A DNA stretch of 64,000 nucleotides from DATJIG01 sp050260515. GTDB taxonomy: Bacteria > Pseudomonadota > Alphaproteobacteria > SMXQ01. Below are positions 43,664-51,785 of the stretch, one piece after another (within the stretch, counting starts at the first letter, position 1; each line of letters begins with the position of its first letter). The stretch is from NCBI GenBank assembly GCA_050260515.1, contig JBLNCI010000048.1:62001-126000 (forward strand). The letters run 5' to 3'. The translations under genes were made by a program, and so were the position numbers. The notes beneath the pieces were generated by a model. It searched no databases. It saw only the letters and a list, made by a program, of their open reading frames with translations, and had not been told where the DNA came from.

Positions 43664-44641
43664 TCAGATGCCGCGCTGCCGGTTCTCGGTGAGGCCGACG
43701 AACAGCTCGTCGACCGGCAGCCTGCGCTTGGTCAGGCCCTGCTGGTGCGCGTAGGCAGTCGCCGCCTCCAGCGTCTTGCGGTTGCGCGGCGAGAGCCCGT
43801 ACTCCCACGGGTCCTTGCCGAACGTGCGTTCCTGCTCCTCGAGCGCATCGGTGTAGAACACCAGCGGCACGATGCGCGGATTGCGCATGCGTCGCATGGC
43901 GCGCGACTTCGCCGCGTCGAACGCCTGGTAGAGCGTCGAGGCGATCCACGGGTGCGCCTCGTGCACCTCGCGCCGGATGCCGACCACGTGCATGATCGGG
44001 AATATCCCGGTCTTCCTGTAATAGGCCTCCTCCTCCGCCCGCGGATCGGCGAACAGCCGCGCCACGCGCGGGTCGCCCTTCACGATCGGGCCGATCAGCT
44101 CGGGGTGGAGCGCGGCGTCGAGCTCGCCCTTCGCCAGCAGGTCCTCGACCAGCGCGCCGTCCGGCAGACGCGACACCTTGAGCCCGGGCGGCGGCTCGAA
44201 GGCGATGCTCTCGTCGAGTTCGGAGAACCACTCGATCGACTCCTGCGGCACGCCGTATTCGCTGGCGAGGATGCCGCGCAGCCATACGATCGCCGACGAC
44301 TGGAACTGCTTCACGCCGATGCGCTTGCCGATCAGGTCCCTGGGCGCGGCGATGCCCTTCGTCGTGTTGACGTAGATGAAGCCGTGGCGGAAACGGCGGT
44401 GCGGGAAGACGGGGATCGCCACGAACGGCAGGCCCTGATCGCGGGCGATCAGATACGACGAGCACGAGACCTCGGCGACGTCGAACTCGCGTCCGCGCAG
44501 GAACCGCCAGTGGCGCGTGCCCGAGTCCATGTCGGTGAGCACGGTGAGCTCGATGCCGTCGGGCTCGACCGTGCCCTCCATCAGCGGACGGGTGATCTCG
44601 TAATCGCCGCACGCGAGCGTCAGCGGAAGCTTGCGCGCCAT
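43664..44641 (-). CDS. 4,5-dihydroxyphthalate decarboxylase-like protein
   Basis: This 325-residue protein has the fold of a periplasmic-binding protein type 2 without a signal peptide. The pattern LTLACGDYEITRPLMEGTVEPDGIEL, HGFIYVNTTKGI and GIFPIMHVVGIRR matches proteins annotated as 4,5-dihydroxyphthalate decarboxylase (Pht5-like). Many members have no assayed activity, so a substrate-binding role cannot be excluded. It lies 1 bp after the ornithine-cyclodeaminase-like gene and 23 bp before the DUF1348 gene, forming one unit. Confidence 0.78.
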   Translation of the reverse strand: MARKLPLTLACGDYEITRPLMEGTVEPDGIELTVLTDMDSGTRHWRFLRGREFDVAEVSCSSYLIARDQGLPFVAIPVFPHRRFRHGFIYVNTTKGIAAPRDLIGKRIGVKQFQSSAIVWLRGILASEYGVPQESIEWFSELDESIAFEPPPGLKVSRLPDGALVEDLLAKGELDAALHPELIGPIVKGDPRVARLFADPRAEEEAYYRKTGIFPIMHVVGIRREVHEAHPWIASTLYQAFDAAKSRAMRRMRNPRIVPLVFYTDALEEQERTFGKDPWEYGLSPRNRKTLEAATAYAHQQGLTKRRLPVDELFVGLTENRQRGI

Positions 44642-44642
44642 G

Positions 44643-45689
44643 TCAGAGCTCGATCCCGACGCCCGCCTCTTTCGCCTTCTGGTAGGCGAGCTTGGCCAGC
44701 GCCATGAAGCCGACGCCCTGATCGGAGTTCTGCTTGAACACCGTGATCTGCTCGGGCGAGCGGCGCCCCTGCGCCTTGCCGGCGAGGATCTCGCCGATGT
44801 TGGGGATGCGGTCCCACGACGTGATGCCCTTGCTCACCGGATCGAACAGGTCGGCCTGCTCGTCCATGATCGCCTGCTCCTTCGAGGTCGCGACCAGGAG
44901 GTCGGCGCGGGCGATCACGTCGTTGTCGAACTCTCGGCGCGGCGCCGACACCGAGCCCTGCTCGAACACGCCCTTGTTGCTGGCGACGATCGAGGTGACG
45001 TGCTGGCCGGGCTCGAGCCAGCGCCCGAACAGCACCGGCACGTTGGACCCGGTGGCCAGCACGATGAGATCGGCGCCGCGCGCCACCGCCTCCGGGTTGT
45101 CGACCGGGACGAGCTTCGCCTTGACGTAGGGCTGCATGCGACGCGCGAATTCGGCGCGGTTCTCGGCGCTGCGGCTGTAGAAGCGGACCTGCTCGATGCC
45201 GGGGCGGATGCGGCACATCGCCACCAGATGGCGGCGCGCCTGCCGCCCGGTGCCGTAGAGCCCCATGATCCGGCAGTCCTTGCGCGCCAGCACGTCGGTT
45301 CCCATCGCGCCGGTGATCGGCGTCTCGGTGCCGAACCAGTCTTCCTCCGGCTCGTACTCGAACAGCGGCAGCGAGCCGACGATGATCGCCATGAGCTGCG
45401 CGGTCTCGCTGTCGTAGGCGACGTAGACGCGCTTGCCGGCGGCGGCGTACTGCTGGGCGCCGCCCTGGAACGTGAAGCGCTCGACGTGGATGAAGGTGCC
45501 GCACACCTGCAGGCTGTGGCAGCCGCCGGGATGGACGCTGACGCGGCGGTCCTCGTGCTGGATTCGGATGCGCGGCGCGCTGTACGCGGGCTTCTCGCCC
45601 TGATCCTTGAAGCCCTGGCGGACCGCGGCGATCGCCTCCTCGACCGAGATGCGGCCGACCATCTCCGTCGCCTTGATGAGCAGTGCCAT
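44643..45689 (-). CDS. Ornithine cyclodeaminase/mu-crystallin-family protein
   Basis: This 348-residue NAD-dependent enzyme has an N-terminal domain (PRIRIQHEDRRVSVHPGG) and a Rossmann domain with GLYGTGRQARRHL and the TGSNVPVLFG segment. The family covers ornithine cyclodeaminase, alanine dehydrogenase and ketimine reductase, so the substrate is open. I take the ATG at 45689, with an AAGGGGAC site upstream. It starts the run with the decarboxylase-like and DUF1348 genes. Confidence 0.9.
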   Translation of the reverse strand: MALLIKATEMVGRISVEEAIAAVRQGFKDQGEKPAYSAPRIRIQHEDRRVSVHPGGCHSLQVCGTFIHVERFTFQGGAQQYAAAGKRVYVAYDSETAQLMAIIVGSLPLFEYEPEEDWFGTETPITGAMGTDVLARKDCRIMGLYGTGRQARRHLVAMCRIRPGIEQVRFYSRSAENRAEFARRMQPYVKAKLVPVDNPEAVARGADLIVLATGSNVPVLFGRWLEPGQHVTSIVASNKGVFEQGSVSAPRREFDNDVIARADLLVATSKEQAIMDEQADLFDPVSKGITSWDRIPNIGEILAGKAQGRRSPEQITVFKQNSDQGVGFMALAKLAYQKAKEAGVGIEL

Positions 45690-45875
45690 GATGTCCCCTT
45701 TTACGTCCCTGACATGTAGTTCTTTAACGATTGGCCGCGCGGGCGGCGTGGGATCGTAACCCAAGTACTACGTGTGAGGCAGCAGCGCGGATGCACGCAG
45801 CGGGACACACGCCACTCAGGTCTCGCAAACCTGAGCCGGGTTCGGTGATTCGGGAGCATGCCGGCGCAGCGCGCG

Positions 45876-45991
45876 CCCCCTCACCCGTCCCTCTCTCTCT
45901 CCCATGGGGAGAGCGTGACGAGCGGCGGTGCCCATTTGGGAAGGACCGCGCGAGCCCGGTCCTAAGAGTCGCCGTGACTGTGGTGAGGGGG
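45876..45991. repeat. 116-bp element bounded by 10-bp inverted repeats
   Basis: The ends are CCCCCTCACC and GGTGAGGGGG, perfect inverted copies. Inside is a second inverted repeat, CTCTCCC-ATG-GGGAGAG (45897-45913), next to a CT run. It looks like a MITE or REP-type intergenic repeat. No target-site duplication was identified. Confidence 0.6.
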
Positions 45992-46085
45992 ATGGTGTGA
46001 CGGGCGCGCACACACCCGAGAACGGCCACGACGGCATGCGAGAACCGTGCCGTCTGGGCACGGATCCGCGGCGCCTGTGCAAAAG

Positions 46086-46142
46086 TGTCCCAACTGTCCC
46101 AGGTGTCCCAAATCGCCAGTGTGGGACAGTGGGACACCTGGG
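46086..46142. repeat. TGTCCCA repeat cluster with a 13-bp stem
   Basis: Three TGTCCCA units are spaced exactly 9 bp (46086, 46095, 46104) and two inverted TGGGACA units follow. CCCAGGTGTCCCA (46098-46110) pairs perfectly with TGGGACACCTGGG (46130-46142) around a 19-nt loop, followed by GGTTTTT, so it could also act as a weak plus-strand terminator. Another inverted copy is at 46204-46214. Confidence 0.6.
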
Positions 46143-46313
46143 GGTTTTTGGCGGAATTCCGCGGCGATTGCTGTCCCACGCCGGGGCGCGGGGGCGAACG
46201 CGGTGGGACACCTGCACCGGGCGGGAATTGCACAGGGCCGGTGCGCGGCCGCCGAGCTGCCCGCGTCGTTGGCCCCCTCGCCGCCCGCCCGACTGCCCCC
46301 GTTAACTGCCCTA

Positions 46314-46883
46314 TTAGCTGATGGTGTTGAGGCTGCCGAGCCGCGGGCGGTACATCGCCCGGTGGTAGACCTGCCGCGGCACGATGGTGTCGGGCAGGAA
46401 CCATGGCGCGAAGTTGTAGACGGCTTCCGCGATGATCACGGTCTCGCCGTCGCGCACGACGAAGCCGGGCGGCAGCGTCGGCGGCTGGCCCGGGGTGCCG
46501 ATGTGGCTGGTGGCGACGAGGCTGCCGCCGCCGGAGCGTTGCCAGTTGATCGCCGCGGGGTTGCCGTTGCTCGCGCCCACCGACGTCACGATGACGATGC
46601 CGGGCACGGTCGAGAACGGCTCGAGGATGATGGCGACCGACTGGAAGATGTCGTTCATCTGCGCCGCCGTGATGGTCTGGCCCTGGGCGACCATGTCGCC
46701 GATGCTCGCGCTGGTGCGGTCGAGCTTCTGCTGGAGCAGCGACAGGCGCGCGACGTCGACGCCCGCGAGCAACAGCATGATGAGAATCGGCGCCGTGGCC
46801 GCGAATTCGGCGAGGGTGGCGCCGTCGCGATCTTGCGCGAAGCGGAGGAGCTGGCGGCGAAGGCGGGCAAGCATGGCGCGCAC
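46314..46883 (-). CDS. TadE/TadG-like pilus protein (second copy)
   Basis: This 189-residue protein has an Arg-rich N-terminus, a TadE-type segment (FAQDRDGATLAEFAATAPILIMLLLAGVDVARL) with its prepilin-like glutamate, and a long extracellular part. It starts with a GTG immediately after the upstream gene; an ATG at 46874 is an alternative. TadE/F/G pseudopilins are made with Flp pili of the Tad system; no tad secretion genes are adjacent. It is the second of two tandem genes. Confidence 0.82.
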   Translation of the reverse strand: MRAMLARLRRQLLRFAQDRDGATLAEFAATAPILIMLLLAGVDVARLSLLQQKLDRTSASIGDMVAQGQTITAAQMNDIFQSVAIILEPFSTVPGIVIVTSVGASNGNPAAINWQRSGGGSLVATSHIGTPGQPPTLPPGFVVRDGETVIIAEAVYNFAPWFLPDTIVPRQVYHRAMYRPRLGSLNTIS

Positions 46884-47492
46884 TCAGTTGAACGGCTCGT
46901 TGCGCACCGCCGTGCCGGCGGTCAGGCGGATGGTGCCGTCGGCGCTGACGAACGGCAGCAGGATTGGCGTCAGCACGTGCCAGTTGACGGTCACCTCGTA
47001 CACCACCACCTGCCCCGCGCCGCCGGCGCCCGACGCCGCCATGTCGGCGTCCCAACGGCCGTTGCCGTTGATGTCGGTGAACGGCTCGCCGACGTCGTAC
47101 TGGCCGTTGTGGTTGGTGTCGGTGTAGGGCTCGGGCTGGCCGACGTTGGAGAACGACGAGTAGACGCGGGTGCTGACGTCGTTCGGGGTCACCAGATAGA
47201 GGCCCATCAGCCGGTCGTTGATGATGTCGATGATCTTCTGCTCGCGGGTCTCGGTCGCCGGCGTGAATCCGGTGAGCGCGAAGCGCGACGCGTCGCGCAG
47301 CCCGCCTTCGAGGGCGGAGTTCACGAACAGAATGATGCCGAAGTCGAGGATGCCGCCGAGCAGCGTCGCCAGCAGCGATCCGGCGAGCGCGAACTCCACG
47401 GCGCTGCCGCCGCCGTCAGCGCGCGCGAGATCTTTCGCGGCGGAGCGGATCCGGCGTGGCAGCAGGGCGCGTCGGAGGCGTCGGAAGGGCAT
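46884..47492 (-). CDS. TadE/TadG-like pilus protein with calcium-loop-like repeats
   Basis: This 202-residue protein has a TadE segment (ADGGGSAVEFALAGSLLATLLGGILDFGIILF). The extracellular part holds two Asp/Asn-rich loops, DTNHNGQYDVGE and DINGNGRWDAD, that resemble EF-hand or dockerin-type calcium loops. It probably sits in the inner membrane and contributes to the Flp pilus or cell surface. It is first in the two-gene unit, ending at the start of the next gene. Confidence 0.82.
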   Translation of the reverse strand: MPFRRLRRALLPRRIRSAAKDLARADGGGSAVEFALAGSLLATLLGGILDFGIILFVNSALEGGLRDASRFALTGFTPATETREQKIIDIINDRLMGLYLVTPNDVSTRVYSSFSNVGQPEPYTDTNHNGQYDVGEPFTDINGNGRWDADMAASGAGGAGQVVVYEVTVNWHVLTPILLPFVSADGTIRLTAGTAVRNEPFN

Positions 47493-47660
47493 CGCGGCAC
47501 CAGGTTGCGGTGCGCCGTTATCGCGCCCGCGCCGTTAACGCCGCGTTAGGGATGTCGGGAATGCGCGACGAATTCGCCGCGTTTTCCCGCGCCGCCCGCG
47601 ACTTGCGGCGTGGCCGCAGTTCCTGTTGCGCCCACGCGGCGGCAACCCTAGGGTCTCGCC

Positions 47661-48752
47661 ATGAGCGTTAACCTCAAGCTGTGTCGCCGGACGTTCCTGA
47701 AGCTGGGAGCCGGATTCGCGCTGACGGCCGGCTTGCCGCGTGCCCATGCCGAGCCGGCGGCGCCTGATCCGGTGCCGTTCGGTCCCCCGCCGCAGTTCGA
47801 CCTCGTCGGCGACATGCTCGGGACGACGCTCACCTATCGCACGCGTCAGGAAGAGACGCTGCTCGACGTCGCGCGCGCCTTCAACCTCGGATACGTCGAG
47901 ATGATCAACGCCAATCGCGGCGTCGATCACTGGCTGCCGGGCCACGACACGCCGGTGACGCTGCCGATCGGCCATCTGCTGCCCGACGCGCCGCGCCGCG
48001 GGATCGTCATCAACCTCGCCGACCTCCGCCTCTACTACTTCATGGCCGACGGCCGCACGTTCAGCTTCGCCGTCGGCAGCGGCCGCGAGGGCTACCGCAG
48101 CCCGCGCGGCACCACGACCGTGGTCCGCAAGGTCGAGAACCCGACCTGGTATCCGACGCCCGGCGAGCGCCGCGACAACCCCGATCTGCCGACCGCGGTT
48201 CCGCCGGGACCCGACAATCCGCTCGGCAGTCACGGCATCTATCTCGGCTGGTCGGGCTACATCATCCACGGCACCAACAATCCATGGGGAGTCGGGCGTC
48301 AGATCAGCCGCGGCTGCATCCACTGCTATCCCGAGGGCATCGCGATGCTGTACCCGCTGGTGCCGATCGGGACGCCGGTGCGGGTCGTCAACCAGACGGT
48401 GAAACTCGGATGGTCGACCGGCCGCCTCTGGCTCGAGGTCTCACCGACCCAGGACGAGATCGACAAGATCGAGGTCGGCGATCCGGTGACGTTCGAGCCG
48501 ATCCCGGAGCTCGAGGCGATGGTGCTGAAGGCCGCGGGCGACGCGGCCCATGTCGTCGATTGGAACGTCGTCCGCAAGACCGCCGCCGAAAGGTCGGGCG
48601 TGCCGATCGCGCTCACGCCGGTGATCGCCGACCGGGTCGAGCCCGGCGCGAAGACCGCGGACGCGAAACCGTCACCTGCAGGCGGACCTGCGGCGCGGTC
48701 CCCCGGTCGCGCTGCGGCGACCCCGGCGGCGCAGCCGTCGGGGCTCTACTAG
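47661..48752 (+). CDS. L,D-transpeptidase with a Tat-type signal and a variant active-site motif
   Basis: This 363-residue protein has RRTFLKLGAGFALTAG at the start (Tat signal), a LysM-like region (ETLLDVARAFNLGYVEMINANRG, about 64-87) and a YkuD catalytic domain. The active-site stretch has His203 (IIHGTNNP) and Cys219 in ISRGCIHC. The usual SHGCIR has Arg after the Ile, but here it is His221, and Arg217 replaces the usual His. The nucleophile Cys is present, so cross-linking activity is likely. A proline- and alanine-rich tail follows. The family makes 3-3 cross-links or attaches lipoproteins to peptidoglycan. Confidence 0.9.
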   Translation: MSVNLKLCRRTFLKLGAGFALTAGLPRAHAEPAAPDPVPFGPPPQFDLVGDMLGTTLTYRTRQEETLLDVARAFNLGYVEMINANRGVDHWLPGHDTPVTLPIGHLLPDAPRRGIVINLADLRLYYFMADGRTFSFAVGSGREGYRSPRGTTTVVRKVENPTWYPTPGERRDNPDLPTAVPPGPDNPLGSHGIYLGWSGYIIHGTNNPWGVGRQISRGCIHCYPEGIAMLYPLVPIGTPVRVVNQTVKLGWSTGRLWLEVSPTQDEIDKIEVGDPVTFEPIPELEAMVLKAAGDAAHVVDWNVVRKTAAERSGVPIALTPVIADRVEPGAKTADAKPSPAGGPAARSPGRAAATPAAQPSGLY

Positions 48753-48772
48753 CGACATGGGGACGGACAACG

Positions 48773-48801
48773 AAAAAGGGCGGGTCCTCGCGGACCCGCC
48801 C
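48773..48801 (-). terminator. Intrinsic terminator of the Ala-zipper lipoprotein gene
   Basis: On the minus strand a perfect 10-bp stem, GGGCGGGTCC with GGACCCGCCC, closes a 4-nt loop and is followed by TTTTT. It begins 21 bp after the stop of the minus-strand gene at 48823. Confidence 0.85.
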
Positions 48802-48822
48802 CGTTCGCGTCGGGCAACGGCG

Positions 48823-49089
48823 TCACTTCGTCCGCGTGGTGCGGCTGAACGCGCGATCGACCTTCTGGTTGGCCTCGGCGGCATCGGCCTGCGCCTTCTG
48901 CGCGGCGGCCTTGGCCTCGTTCGCGGCCTGCTGAGCCTGATTGGCCGACTGCTGCGCCTGCCGCGCGGCGTCGCGCGCCTCGGTGATGGACGCGCGATCC
49001 TCGGCGCTCAGGCTGGTGCAGCCGGCGGCGAGCGCGAGCGGCAGCGCGACGAGGGCGAGCTTGGCCCAGCGAACGGTATGACGGGTCAT
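48823..49089 (-). CDS. Alanine-zipper lipoprotein (Lpp-like)
   Basis: This 88-residue lipoprotein has a signal peptide with lipobox ALAAGC and then a coiled-coil alanine zipper (AARQAQQSANQAQQAANEAKAA-type heptads) ending in Lys. It resembles Lpp/OprI-type outer-membrane lipoproteins that can be linked to peptidoglycan through a C-terminal Lys. AAGGAG precedes the ATG at 49089. An intrinsic terminator follows, so it is monocistronic. The L,D-transpeptidase next to it (convergent) is the enzyme class that makes Lpp-peptidoglycan links, which is suggestive. Confidence 0.85.
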   Translation of the reverse strand: MTRHTVRWAKLALVALPLALAAGCTSLSAEDRASITEARDAARQAQQSANQAQQAANEAKAAAQKAQADAAEANQKVDRAFSRTTRTK

Positions 49090-49296
49090 CGTTGTCTCCT
49101 TCGAGTAGTGCCCCCGAGAAGGAGGCAAAGGGTTTTAGCGACCGAGACATTAACGGCCGGCAAATATCGCCCGGCATTGACCAGGGTCAAGACGGAACAG
49201 CCATCGCCCCCGCCCCGTCCGTACGCTTCCGTACACCCGAACGCGGCTGTTCGCGCCTGCTTTGCCGCCGCCCGGACGCCACTTAGAGTGCTGGCC

Positions 49297-50994
49297 ATGC
49301 GTATGTTCCACCTCGTCACCCTCACGCTGTGGCTGGTCTGCCCTTTCGCCTGCGGCACGGCGTCCGCGGCGCCGCGCGAGGACCTCGTCATCGGCATGAC
49401 GCAGTACCCGTCGACGCTGCACCCGGGCATCGAGACGATGCTCGCCAAGACGTACGTGATCCGCGTTGCCCATCGGCCGTTCACGACCTACGACGCCGAC
49501 TGGAAGCTGATCTGCATGCTGTGCGTCGAGGTGCCGACGTTCGAGAACGGGCTCGCGAAGCGCGAGCCGCTCGCCGAGGACAAGGGGCACGGCAAGGAGG
49601 GCGTGGCGGTCACCTACACCATCCGCCCCGACGCGCGCTGGGGCGACGGCGTTCCGGTGACCAGCGCCGACGTGGCGTTCACGTGGGAGGTCGGGAGGAA
49701 TCCGCAGTCGGCGGTGGCCAACGGCGAGCTCTATCGCCGGATCCTGTCGATCGACGTACACGACGACAAGACGTTCACGCTGCACGTCGACCGCGTGACG
49801 TTCGACTACAACGCGATCAACGACTTCGAGCTGCTCCCGGAGCACCTGGAGCGCGACCGCTTCAGCGATCCCGCGCGCTACCGCACGCGCACGCTGTACG
49901 ACGCGGACAGCACCAACCCCGGACTGTGGTTCGGTCCCTATCGGCTCGTCGACAAGGAACCGGGCGCGCAGATCGTGTTCGAGCGCAACCCCACGTGGTG
50001 GGGTCCCTCCGCGGCGTTCCGGCGCGTGATCTTCCGCGTCATCGAGAACACGGCAGCGCTCGAGGCCAACCTGCTGTCGGGCTCGATCGACATGATCGCC
50101 GGCGAAGGCATGGGGCTCGGAATCGATCAGGCCATCGCCTTCGAGAGGCGACATGGTCATCAGTTCGACATCAGCTACAAGCCGGGGCTCGTGTACGAGC
50201 ACCTCGACCTCAACATCGACAACCCGGTGCTCGCCGATAGGCGCATCCGCCATGCGCTGCTGCTCGCGCTCGATCGCGACGTCATCAACGCCCAGGTTTA
50301 CGGGGGCCAGCAGCCGCCGGCGCCGACCTTCGTCAGCCCGCTCGACTGGGTCTACGACCCGGACATCCCGGCCACCAGGCAGGATCGCGCGGCCGCCGGC
50401 CGCCTGCTCGACGAGGCGGGCTGGCGGATGGGTCCGGACGGCGTGCGCGTCAACGACAAGGGCGAACGCCTGTCGCTCGACCTGATGACCACCGCCGGCA
50501 ACCGCTCGCGCGAGCTCGTGCAGCAGGTGCTGCAGGCGCAGTGGAAGAACGCCGGCATCGAGACCCGCATCCGCAACCAGCCGGCGCGGGTCCTGTTCGG
50601 CGACACGCTGATCAAGCGGCGGTTCCAGGGTCTCGCCATGTTCGCCTGGATGTCGGCGCCGGAAAGCGTGCCGCGGTCGATCCTGCACTCCGACGAGATC
50701 CCGTCCTCGGCCAACGGCTTTTCCGGCGAGAACTTCGTCGGCTTCCGCGACCCCAAGGTCGATGCGCTCCTCGACCGGATCGAGACGACCATCGATCCCG
50801 AGGCGCGCAAGGCGCTGTGGTTCGAGCTGCAGCGCATCTATGCCGACGAGCTGCCCGCGATCCCGCTGTTTTTCCGCGCCGACACGTTCATCCTGCCGAA
50901 GTGGCTCAAGGGCGTGGTCCCGACCGGCCACCAGGAACCGACCACGGCGTGGATCGAGGATTGGCGAATCGAGACGGAGCGCGCGGCGAAATGA
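49297..50994 (+). CDS. Peptide ABC transporter substrate-binding protein
   Basis: This 565-residue periplasmic protein has a signal peptide (to ASAAP) and the family 5 binding-protein pattern: ARWGDGVPVTSADVAFTWE, NPTWWGP, IRHALLLALDRDVI and WRMGPDGVRVNDKGE. It should bind oligopeptides or similar ligands for the downstream permeases. It is first in the operon. Its stop overlaps the ATPase start by 4 bp (ATGA). The ATG at 49297 is chosen because the signal peptide begins there; no strong ribosome site is visible. Confidence 0.94.
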   Translation: MRMFHLVTLTLWLVCPFACGTASAAPREDLVIGMTQYPSTLHPGIETMLAKTYVIRVAHRPFTTYDADWKLICMLCVEVPTFENGLAKREPLAEDKGHGKEGVAVTYTIRPDARWGDGVPVTSADVAFTWEVGRNPQSAVANGELYRRILSIDVHDDKTFTLHVDRVTFDYNAINDFELLPEHLERDRFSDPARYRTRTLYDADSTNPGLWFGPYRLVDKEPGAQIVFERNPTWWGPSAAFRRVIFRVIENTAALEANLLSGSIDMIAGEGMGLGIDQAIAFERRHGHQFDISYKPGLVYEHLDLNIDNPVLADRRIRHALLLALDRDVINAQVYGGQQPPAPTFVSPLDWVYDPDIPATRQDRAAAGRLLDEAGWRMGPDGVRVNDKGERLSLDLMTTAGNRSRELVQQVLQAQWKNAGIETRIRNQPARVLFGDTLIKRRFQGLAMFAWMSAPESVPRSILHSDEIPSSANGFSGENFVGFRDPKVDALLDRIETTIDPEARKALWFELQRIYADELPAIPLFFRADTFILPKWLKGVVPTGHQEPTTAWIEDWRIETERAAK

Positions 50995-51785
50995 CCGAGC
51001 CGCTGCTGACCGTCGACAACCTCAGCGTGCGGTTCGGGAACACCCGCGCGGTCGATCGCGTGTCGTTCACGCTCGACCGCGGCCGAACCCTCGGGCTGGT
51101 CGGCGAGTCGGGTTCCGGCAAGAGCACGGTCGCCGCCGCCCTGCTCCGGCTGTTGCCGCCGGCGGCGCAGGTCGACTCGGGTCGTATCGTCTTCGACGGC
51201 GTCGACATCGCCGGCGCGCCGGAGCGGACACTCGAAACGCTGCGCGGACGCCGGATCGCGATGATCTTCCAGGAACCGACGGCGGCGCTCGATCCGGTGA
51301 TGACCGTGGGCGACCAGGTCGCGGAGCCGTTCGTTATCCACGAGAAGCGGTCGTGGGCAGCAGCGCGCAGCGAGGCCCGTCGTCTGCTCGAACGCGTCGG
51401 CATCCCCGCCGAGCGCGTCGGGAGCTATCCGTTCCAGCTCTCCGGAGGGCAGCGCCAACGGGCGATGATTGCCGCCGCGATCGCTCTCAAGCCCGCGCTG
51501 CTCGTCGCCGACGAGCCGACGACGGCGCTCGACGTCACGGTGCAGAAGGGAATCCTCGACCTCCTGCGCGAGCTGCGGGAAGAAATCGGCATGGCGATGG
51601 TGTTCATCAGCCACGACCTCGCGGTGGTATCGATGATGGCCGATACGATCGCGGTCATGCGGGAGGGTGCCATCGTCGAAGCCGGCGGCGTCGACGCCGT
51701 GCTCGGACGCCCGCGACATCCGTATACCGTCGCGCTTCTCGATGCGGCGCACACCCGCGTCGCGCATCCCGCAGGTGAGCCGTGA
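50991..51785 (+). CDS. ABC transporter ATP-binding protein (DppD/OppD type)
   Basis: This 264-residue ATPase has Walker A GESGSGKST, the LSGGQRQR signature and Walker B LLVADEPTTALD, then the SHDLAVV switch His. The C-terminus has RHPYTVALLDA, typical of the oligopeptide/dipeptide group. Its start overlaps the binding-protein stop (ATGA) and its end overlaps the next ATPase (GTGA). It is one of the two ATPase subunits of the heterodimeric importer. Confidence 0.95.
   Translation: MTEPLLTVDNLSVRFGNTRAVDRVSFTLDRGRTLGLVGESGSGKSTVAAALLRLLPPAAQVDSGRIVFDGVDIAGAPERTLETLRGRRIAMIFQEPTAALDPVMTVGDQVAEPFVIHEKRSWAAARSEARRLLERVGIPAERVGSYPFQLSGGQRQRAMIAAAIALKPALLVADEPTTALDVTVQKGILDLLRELREEIGMAMVFISHDLAVVSMMADTIAVMREGAIVEAGGVDAVLGRPRHPYTVALLDAAHTRVAHPAGEP

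Larger units (their letters stand above)
45690..46313. other. Gene-free intergenic region of 624 bp carrying palindromic repeats
   Basis: No credible gene is seen. Both strands have open frames, but they are low-complexity and unlike any protein. The segment holds the upstream region of the cyclodeaminase-like gene, a 116-bp palindromic element (45876-45991) and a cluster of TGTCCCA repeats (46086-46214). Confidence 0.75.

Noticed and set aside
46086..46214. A CRISPR array in the TGTCCCA repeats.
   Set aside because: Units are only 7 bp, spaced 8-9 bp with no regular spacers and no cas genes.
45724..47055. A minus-strand frame joining the repeat region and the pilus genes.
   Set aside because: It mixes repeat-derived low-complexity sequence with a wrong frame of the TadE genes.
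46047..47549. A 500-codon plus-strand frame across the repeat region.
   Set aside because: It covers the intergenic repeats and then antisense of the two TadE-like genes; no protein-like character.
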